Position numbers and translations under genes: made by a program. Positions 5,812 through 9,322 of a stretch of DNA of 9,322 nucleotides are shown here, in pieces. The stretch comes from a bacterium (GTDB lineage Bacteria > Patescibacteriota > Microgenomatia > Levybacterales > UBA12049), in contig JAKAMH010000032.1 in NCBI GenBank assembly GCA_021813005.1, positions 1 to 9,322 of the forward strand. Direction: 5' to 3'. The notes under the pieces are model-generated. The model searched no databases. It was not told the origin of the DNA and saw only the letters and a program-made list of their open reading frames with translations. Numbering within the stretch: position 1 is the first letter of the stretch; each line of letters starts with the position of its first letter.

Positions 5812-7309
5812 CACTTCCGTTTTTGGCCTGTCCTAAATCGCTAATTAGCTTGACAGGATAGGCCAAACAAGCGGTTCCAAATCCCATTTCATAATCATAC
5901 CGTAATTCCTCTCCAAAATACATAAATAATATCGTCTTTTTGTCGTTATAATCCTCGCTTTTCCACATGGACATAGGATCTCTCAGCGTGTCAAACACTT
6001 TGCCAATAGCGGTTCCAAATTCTTCATTGGTGTATCTTTTCTTTCCCAGTTCTGCCTCTGCAATTACCTTGTTATGTTTAAGCTCTCTTATCTCATCCTC
6101 ATATGCTGCAATGATGTCTTCATCCTTAGACTTTCGAATTCGTAAAAGGTACGACTTGATAGATTCGTCTGCTTCTTGTATTTCTTTTCTTAAGCCGGTT
6201 CGTCTTTCTGTATAAGTCTGTAGTCTTAGCTCCCATTGCTCCTCAAAAATATCCTTAGCCAAATCTATGTATTCACCAAGGGGCTTTGAATGAGACAATA
6301 CCTGTTCAAACTCGCTTTCAAGCTTATACTTGCTTATTACCTTCCAGTTATACTTACACCCTTTATGTCTGCAAAAGTAATTTGGATATCTTGCACTCCT
6401 TCCCCTATTCCAGCTCGATGTCATTGGCTTCCCACAAGCATCACAGAGCACGAAAGGACGAAGAGGAAAATCCTTTGAGTAGTCCCTCCTCTTCCATGGC
6501 TTTGTACGCCTCTGTAGACGCTCCTGCACGGCATTAAATGTTTTAATTGATATGAATCCTTCGTGCTGCGCTTTCTTAAAGGGAACTCCCCATTTTTCGT
6601 ATTCGATAAATCCAGCATACAGGGGATTTACTAATATCTGCTTGGTCGTACTTAAGGAAGGTCTATTTGGCAAACCATGCTTCTTGTACTCTTCATGCAA
6701 AAAGCGCTTCACGTCATCTTGTGTGTTTAGTACCCCATCTCTATAGCTTTCAATTGCCTTCTTGATCACTGAAGCATGAGGTTCTACCGGAGTAAGTATC
6801 TTCCCATATACCGGATCTTTGACATTCTTTAACGCCAACGGCGGCATGAATGGCCAGTAGCCTAATTCAAGCCTTGCTCTCATTCTATTGATTACTTGTA
6901 GTTTATTTTGATTTCTCTCGAGCTCTGCTGCTCCGGCCAGAACTGTTTCAACAAATTTTCCTTCTGGACTATCCTCAAATTTATGGGACGGACTTTCAAG
7001 CTTGGCATTCCTAGAATATATGGCAGTTTTTAATGTGAAGTGTCCTTGCACATCTCTTGCTAAACGTTTTATATCGTCAATAAGAACAATCACTGTTTCT
7101 GTTTCATGTTCAAGTTGACTAAGAAGCCTTTGCATTCCTGGCCTATCAATAACCCCTCCAGAAACTCCTTCATCCTTAAATACACCTACTACCGAATATC
7201 CTCTTGCCTTAGCATAGTCTCTGCATCTCTTCTCTTGCCCTTCCAAACCATGACCCTCATCAACCTGACGTTGAGATGAAACCCTACAATAAATTAATGC
7301 CTTTATCAT
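5750..7309 (-). CDS. Large serine recombinase with zinc ribbon
   Basis: The protein has 519 residues. The N-terminal resolvase domain (about 1-140) has ALIYCRVSSQRQ with nucleophile Ser11 and Arg9, and IDDIKRLARD (77-86) with Arg82 and Arg85. The usual Asp of the 'DRLxR' motif is Lys81. The 'Recombinase' domain follows (about 140-245: YWPFMPPLALKN, LVNPLYAGFI). A zinc ribbon has Cys289, Cys292, Cys313 and Cys318 (CDACG...CRHKGC). A coiled coil spans about 345-430, typical of serine integrases. It would catalyse integration and excision of the element with a Ser-DNA intermediate. The start overlaps the stop of the 54-aa ORF (ATGA), so it is likely translationally coupled. The last 20 or so residues are encoded by the complement of the ssrA 3' end, marking the attachment site. 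No terminator follows; transcripts would run antisense into tmRNA. Confidence 0.93.
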   Translation of the reverse strand: MIKALIYCRVSSQRQVDEGHGLEGQEKRCRDYAKARGYSVVGVFKDEGVSGGVIDRPGMQRLLSQLEHETETVIVLIDDIKRLARDVQGHFTLKTAIYSRNAKLESPSHKFEDSPEGKFVETVLAGAAELERNQNKLQVINRMRARLELGYWPFMPPLALKNVKDPVYGKILTPVEPHASVIKKAIESYRDGVLNTQDDVKRFLHEEYKKHGLPNRPSLSTTKQILVNPLYAGFIEYEKWGVPFKKAQHEGFISIKTFNAVQERLQRRTKPWKRRDYSKDFPLRPFVLCDACGKPMTSSWNRGRSARYPNYFCRHKGCKYNWKVISKYKLESEFEQVLSHSKPLGEYIDLAKDIFEEQWELRLQTYTERRTGLRKEIQEADESIKSYLLRIRKSKDEDIIAAYEDEIRELKHNKVIAEAELGKKRYTNEEFGTAIGKVFDTLRDPMSMWKSEDYNDKKTILFMYFGEELRYDYEMGFGTACLAYPVKLISDLGQAKNGSVEMSGSDPESENRLKKHLQA

Positions 7310-7470
7310 TGCTTATTGTTACGATAATTCTTTTCTATTGCTGAGTCAATCGCAATATCACATACACGCCTAAGCGTAGTAAGAAGATCAAGAACTTCTT
7401 TATCTGACATCCGATCCCCTCTCATGCCCAACTTCTTACGAGCTTGCTCTAAAGTAACTTGCATAGCCAT
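7306..7470 (-). CDS. Small protein (54 aa) coupled to the recombinase
   Basis: Reading the complement from ATG at 7470 gives MAMQVTLEQARKKLG, then MSDKEVLDLLTTLRRVCDIA and a polar end IEKNYRNNKQ. The predicted fold is two or three helices, with 'ARKKLG...MSDKEVLDLLxxLxxxxDIAID' a compact amphipathic pattern. Its TGA overlaps the recombinase ATG by four bases (ATGA), the clearest sign that it is a real gene in an operon. AAGG lies 8 bases before the ATG as a weak Shine-Dalgarno; a second in-frame ATG is at 7464. No DNA-binding or catalytic motif is seen. By position it could be a partner of the recombinase, for example a directionality or stability factor, but this is only inference from context. 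Confidence 0.7.
   Translation of the reverse strand: MAMQVTLEQARKKLGMRGDRMSDKEVLDLLTTLRRVCDIAIDSAIEKNYRNNKQ
7321..7349 (-). promoter_or_regulatory. Possible internal promoter for the recombinase
   Basis: On the minus strand TTGACT (7344-7349) and TATCGT (7321-7326) are exactly 17 bp apart, inside the coding sequence of the 54-aa ORF. Transcription would start about 5 nt before the recombinase ATG. It would give an almost leaderless recombinase mRNA, independent of the long structured leader upstream. It could also be a chance match in AT-rich DNA. Confidence 0.4.
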
Positions 7471-7487
7471 AAAAAATGCCTTACTCG

Positions 7488-7564
7488 TTTGTGGCTAGGT
7501 GGTGAGACCTAGCTACGAACCAATAAGGCGTTTTCGCACCTATTCTCACCAAATTAGCCACAAA
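7488..7564 (-). repeat. Long imperfect inverted repeat with an alternative hairpin (switch-like)
   Basis: TTTGTGGCTA (7488-7497) pairs with TAGCCACAAA (7555-7564), and TGGTGAGA (7500-7507) pairs with TCTCACCA (7544-7551): 18 pairs interrupted by one small internal loop. A second fold is exclusive with it: GCTAGGT/ACCTAGC (7494-7500 with 7507-7513, extending to 7491/7516) with loop bases 7501-7506. That loop is itself one strand of the long helix. The element lies in the leader just before the 54-aa ORF (its AAGG is at 7477-7480). The layout resembles a regulatory RNA switch, but a DNA site for protein binding or recombination would also be symmetrical. Confidence 0.6.
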
Positions 7565-7598
7565 ATAAAGCGACTCAATCTAAAACTAGATTAGTCGC
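7562..7598 (-). terminator. Rho-independent terminator-like hairpin
   Basis: On the minus strand GCGACT-AATCTA, loop GTTT, TAGATT-g-AGTCGC forms a 12-bp stem with one bulged base (7570-7598). It is followed directly by TTTATTTT (7569-7562). It faces transcripts coming from the promoter at 7818-7847. It would end a short RNA of about 250 nt, or attenuate expression of the small ORF and recombinase downstream. On the plus strand there is no T-run. Confidence 0.6.
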
Positions 7599-7811
7599 AC
7601 AAAATTAAAGAGATCTCCTAAATATGAACAATGTTTTTGGGATCTTGACCTGGTTAATCTAAAACAACTCATGGTACGAAACTAAATATTTCGTACCTCT
7701 TGTCGTTCGGTTTAATCCAGACCTGTTATATCGGGGGATATAAGAGGCAGGCCGAATGATACTGGGGATATTTAATCCCTGTGGCAATTGCTCATTAGTA
7801 TACTACTGAGC
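7562..7811 (-). ncRNA. Candidate structured RNA or long leader of the recombinase operon
   Basis: No credible ORF is found here on either strand, yet the stretch is bounded by a promoter (TTGACA, 18 bp, TATGCT; start near 7811) and a terminator-like hairpin. Between them, stems in order of minus-strand transcription are: TGCTCA/TGAGCA (7789-7812); GGGAT/ATCCC (7765-7779); a compound stem TTCGG/CCGAA, CCTG/CAGG, TTATATC/GATATAA with a four-base loop (7706-7756); and a perfect 9-bp hairpin GGTACGAAA/TTTCGTACC with a 7-base loop (7673-7697). GGATTAAA occurs twice (7770-7777 and 7711-7718). I recognise no known RNA family. It may be an independent small RNA, an attenuated leader, or a DNA-level recombination or replication site. 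Confidence 0.45.
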
Positions 7812-7817
7812 ATCTAG

Positions 7818-7847
7818 AGCATATCAACCCTTTTTATACGTTGTCAA
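7818..7847 (-). promoter_or_regulatory. Promoter for the structured leader/recombinase operon
   Basis: On the minus strand a consensus TTGACA (7842-7847) and TATGCT (7818-7823) are 18 bp apart. It begins four bases after the TAA stop of the helix-turn-helix gene, so the downstream RNA can be made independently of that gene. The expected start is near 7811. Confidence 0.65.
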
Positions 7848-7850
7848 GTT

Positions 7851-8264
7851 TTAGGAATGCTCCTGTAGCCGAGAGCTTTCCGCAATCTCTCTCATTGCTC
7901 GAGCCATCTCTTCCATGTTATCTGCTTTTGTGGATATTTCGTTTGAAACCTCCTGCTTAGTGCTAAACTCATGTTTGGCTTTACGCTCTAAATACCATTT
8001 TGAGGTTTCTGCATCTCCCTCATTTATCTTCTTGACGATATTGTGTCTTGCTTGGCTCTGAGGTCTTAATTTTAGAAGCTCTTTTTTCCTTGCATAATGT
8101 TCGTTTTCTTGGCAATAGCGATACAGGGTAGAAGGGTCTATTCCAGCGATCAAACAAGCTTCCTCGTCAGTGTGTCCACTAAGGAAAGCCTCGTCTAGTT
8201 TTGCAAGGACGTCAGGTGTCATTATAGTAGGTCTACCGGGTGCATTTACGGTACTAACTTGCAT
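7851..8264 (-). CDS. Helix-turn-helix protein resembling phage terminase small subunits
   Basis: From this start the protein has 137 residues, MQVSTVNAPGRPTIM. A GRP-T motif opens the domain, then TPDVLAKLDEAFLSGHTDEEACLIAGIDPSTLYRYCQENEHY reads as a helix-turn-helix (DEEAC..AGI.PSTLYRY). ELLKLRP and VVKKI-like helices follow, and then DAETSKWYLERKAKHEFSTKQE. This 'xAxWxLERK...EFSxxQE' tail is frequent in phage-type DNA-binding proteins annotated as terminase small subunits. A role in DNA packaging recognition or as an element-borne DNA-binding regulator is inferred. The start at 8264 is chosen because a -10 (TATATT) lies six bases before it; an in-frame ATG at 8279 would add five residues and include that -10 in the gene. 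The next gene upstream ends 43 bp away. Confidence 0.75.
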   Translation of the reverse strand: MQVSTVNAPGRPTIMTPDVLAKLDEAFLSGHTDEEACLIAGIDPSTLYRYCQENEHYARKKELLKLRPQSQARHNIVKKINEGDAETSKWYLERKAKHEFSTKQEVSNEISTKADNMEEMARAMREIAESSRLQEHS

Positions 8265-8270
8265 GATTTC

Positions 8271-8299
8271 AATATACAACTCAAATAGAAACTAAGCAA
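8271..8299 (-). promoter_or_regulatory. Promoter of the helix-turn-helix gene, likely leaderless
   Basis: On the minus strand TTGCTT (8294-8299) and TATATT (8271-8276) are exactly 17 bp apart, and the -10 ends six bases before the ATG at 8264. This spacing equals that of the spoIID-like and smpB genes, so the mRNA probably starts at the start codon. Confidence 0.6.
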
Positions 8300-8307
8300 G
8301 GAAGCGT

Positions 8308-8523
8308 CTATTCAAAAAGGTCAGAGAGTTTGATTCCAAGTACCCGGGCGATCTTGTCTGTAGTATTAATCGAGGGGATCCGCTTTCCTTGTTCTATGAA
8401 AGCTATATAGCCAGTTGATAAACCCGTCATTTCTGCTAACTTCTCCTGCGTGATACCCATGTTTTTCCTCGCATGTCTTATCTTACTTGCAATACTTTTT
8501 ATTTTCCGGGAATGAACCTTCAT
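8308..8523 (-). CDS. XRE-family transcriptional regulator
   Basis: The protein has 71 residues and is essentially one HTH_3/Cro-CI domain. IASKIRHARKNMGITQEKLAEMTGLSTGYIAFIEQGKRIPSINTTDKIARVLGIKLSDLF carries the five-helix pattern with Q26, S36, the recognition helix YIAFIEQGKR and the closing P-S-I-N...A..L.I....LF. It has a basic N-terminal extension (MKVHSRKIKS). It is a DNA-binding repressor of the kind that keeps prophages and integrative elements silent, or controls a divergent gene. The gene lies at the head of the leftward element genes and is divergent from the surface-protein gene. Two related dyads in the 115-bp gap are candidate operators. GATAAT (8532-8537) is a possible -10 but lacks a -35. 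TAG stop; 43 bp to the next start. Confidence 0.92.
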   Translation of the reverse strand: MKVHSRKIKSIASKIRHARKNMGITQEKLAEMTGLSTGYIAFIEQGKRIPSINTTDKIARVLGIKLSDLFE

Positions 8524-8563
8524 GTGTAGTCATTATCTGAGCTGTAGTTCTTTCCCGCCTCAT

Positions 8564-8578
8564 ACTATATGTCATAGT
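8564..8578. promoter_or_regulatory. Candidate operator 1
   Basis: ACTAT-atgtc-ATAGT is a perfect 5-bp dyad in the divergent gap. It contains the ten bases ACTATATGTC, which recur 48 bp to the right in operator 2. On the minus strand it includes TATAGT, which could be a -10 for the XRE gene. Autoregulation is plausible. Confidence 0.45.
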
Positions 8579-8589
8579 TTGTGCTATAC

Positions 8590-8619
8590 TTGGGCTCATA
8601 AGATAATTAAGACTATATG
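8590..8619 (+). promoter_or_regulatory. Possible promoter of the surface-protein gene
   Basis: TTGGGC (8590-8595) and TATATG (8614-8619) are 18 bp apart, with a predicted start near 8626, about 13 nt before the ATG at 8639. The -10 lies inside operator 2, so a bound repressor would block it. The match to consensus is moderate. Confidence 0.4.
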
Positions 8620-8624
8620 TCTTA
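8608..8624. promoter_or_regulatory. Candidate operator 2
   Basis: TAAGAC-tatat-GTCTTA is a perfect 6-bp dyad with a 5-base centre, overlapping the possible -10 of the rightward gene. It shares ACTATATGTC with operator 1. ATAAGA at 8598-8603 with TCTTAT at 8620-8625 gives an additional overlapping dyad. Confidence 0.5.
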
Positions 8625-8638
8625 TCCAGAATCGAAAC

Positions 8639-9322
8639 ATGAATGAAATTATTCAAACGATTACACACGGAGTACTTATCCTGATCACAATTATTACTAT
8701 GCCATTTGTAGGCTTATACCACCCAGCAAGGAAAGCGACTTCTCTTCGTCCCGCAAATACTACTTCCAAACAGATTAGGAAGCCTACAATGTCCCCTACA
8801 GTGGCATCTACGTCTATCTCTACTGTCAAAGAGGTATTGGGTGCGAGTGTATCCATAAAACCCACTGTTGTTCCAACAGTGATTCAAAACGTTAGTGCTC
8901 AAAATAGAGGACAAGAGAGAGTAAAATCAACAGATATTATAGCCAATACTCCAACTCAAACACCCACTACACGTCAAGCGGAGGTGAAAGTTATACCTTC
9001 TCAGAGCACGCCAACATCTACACCTACTCTTATTCCAACACCTACCACAGTATTAAGCTTTAGGGATACCCATTGCCCTAAAGTCGTCAAAATAGAAGAC
9101 AGTCTTGGTAATGTTGCGTATGCAAATCCTGTAAATAGCAATAGCTTATATGCAACGTATAGTCAGAGCAATGTCCAACAGATTACAGTTACGGTATACG
9201 CAACTGACCCGCAAAATCTCCCTTTATACTACCAGTTTGGTAGTGATGCTTATGGAGGCCCGACCGGTTCATTAAACTTAACAGATCAGGTATGGAACAA
9301 GGATAATAGTATTACGTATCAT
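8639..9322 (+). CDS. Anchored Thr/Pro-rich surface protein (runs off right edge)
   Basis: From ATG at 8639 the frame stays open for all 228 codons to the window edge. It starts MNEIIQTITHGVLILITIIT, with one hydrophobic helix at about residues 8-27 acting as signal anchor. About 110 residues of Ser/Thr/Pro-rich linker follow (PTMSPTVASTSIS, TPTQTPTTRQ, STPTSTPTLIPTPTT). Then comes a structured segment from about residue 142: FRDTHCPKVVKIEDSLGN, and VQQITVTVYATDPQNLPLYYQF. 'VxATDPxNxPLxYxF' resembles the start of Ig/cadherin-like repeats in bacterial adhesins. The protein is likely displayed outside the cell. It is divergent from the XRE gene and probably repressed by it. It could be a cargo gene modifying host-cell contact or superinfection; the C-terminus is missing. 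Opposite-strand ORFs here are shadows. Confidence 0.75.
   Translation, partial: MNEIIQTITHGVLILITIITMPFVGLYHPARKATSLRPANTTSKQIRKPTMSPTVASTSISTVKEVLGASVSIKPTVVPTVIQNVSAQNRGQERVKSTDIIANTPTQTPTTRQAEVKVIPSQSTPTSTPTLIPTPTTVLSFRDTHCPKVVKIEDSLGNVAYANPVNSNSLYATYSQSNVQQITVTVYATDPQNLPLYYQFGSDAYGGPTGSLNLTDQVWNKDNSITYH

Larger units (their letters stand above)
5812..9322. mobile_element. Integrated element at ssrA 3' end (right end beyond window)
   Basis: The region begins at the 3' end of ssrA, a well-known integration target. It carries the recombinase adjacent to the junction, an XRE-type repressor, a terminase-small-subunit-like DNA-binding protein and a surface-protein cargo gene. Its sequence is visibly more AT-rich than the smpB side. 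Prophage or integrative element are both possible; no capsid, portal or conjugation gene is in the window. No second copy of the ssrA 3' end is visible before 9322, so the length is unknown. The left border is uncertain within 5750-5811. Confidence 0.75.

Noticed and set aside
7491..7561. tRNA-like fold (GTGGCTA paired with TAGCCAC)
   Set aside because: The 7-bp outer stem imitates an acceptor stem, but there is no T arm with TTCRA and no proper anticodon arm; treated as an inverted repeat instead.
7582..7672. Short minus-strand ORF of 28 codons beginning MSCFRLTRS
   Set aside because: It overlaps the terminator-like hairpin, has no ribosome binding site and unlikely composition.
7488..7830. 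CRISPR array or retron-type RNA
   Set aside because: The hairpins differ from each other, there are no regular repeats and spacers, and no cas or reverse transcriptase gene is in the window.
8653..8914. Two minus-strand ORFs near the right edge
   Set aside because: Both are opposite the open plus-strand surface-protein gene and show no domain.

Overview
The window looks like a chromosomal segment of a Candidate Phyla Radiation (Patescibacteria) bacterium, most likely of the Microgenomates kind. The grounds are a SpoIID-like protein with a long coiled coil outside any sporulation context, a small membrane-protein cluster, Thr/Pro-rich surface proteins, few Shine-Dalgarno sequences, and a zinc-ribbon serine recombinase next to ssrA. 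This is an inference; no marker gene here is decisive. TGA is used as a stop, so the code is standard.

Left part (1-5407, higher GC, host backbone). The 5' end of a leftward gene for a membrane-anchored protein (1-266) is divergent from a rightward cluster. The cluster encodes a secreted coiled-coil/SpoIID peptidoglycan-remodelling protein, a PH-like membrane protein, a 78-aa two-helix membrane protein, a degenerate PP2C-like/transmembrane/beta-propeller protein, and SmpB. The spoIID-like gene and smpB each have a -10 box exactly 6 nt before the ATG, which suggests leaderless mRNAs.

Middle (5408-5811). A complete one-piece tmRNA gene (ssrA) follows smpB. The tRNA-like ends pair (with the G3-U70 alanine determinant), pseudoknot 1 precedes the resume codon, and the tag reads ANSKTASANFNYAFA. 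Its extreme 3' end is overlapped on the opposite strand by the last 20 or so codons of a large serine recombinase. This is the signature of a mobile element integrated at the ssrA 3' end.

Right part (about 5750/5812 to beyond 9322, visibly more AT-rich, integrated element). On the minus strand, in order of transcription, lie an XRE-family repressor (8308-8523), a helix-turn-helix protein resembling phage terminase small subunits (7851-8264), a 340-nt gene-free but highly structured stretch, a previously unlisted 54-aa ORF (7306-7470), and the recombinase, coupled to the small ORF by an ATGA overlap. The gene-free stretch has its own promoter, several hairpins, a terminator-like hairpin and a switch-like inverted repeat. 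Rightward from the XRE promoter region, an ORF open to the window edge (8639-9322) encodes an anchored, Thr/Pro-rich surface protein with an Ig/cadherin-like segment. Two related dyads between the divergent genes are candidate operators for the XRE protein. The other element end is outside the window.

The most interesting parts are the recombinase/tmRNA antisense overlap with its altered T-loop, and the structured RNA/attenuator-like leader in front of the small ORF and recombinase.
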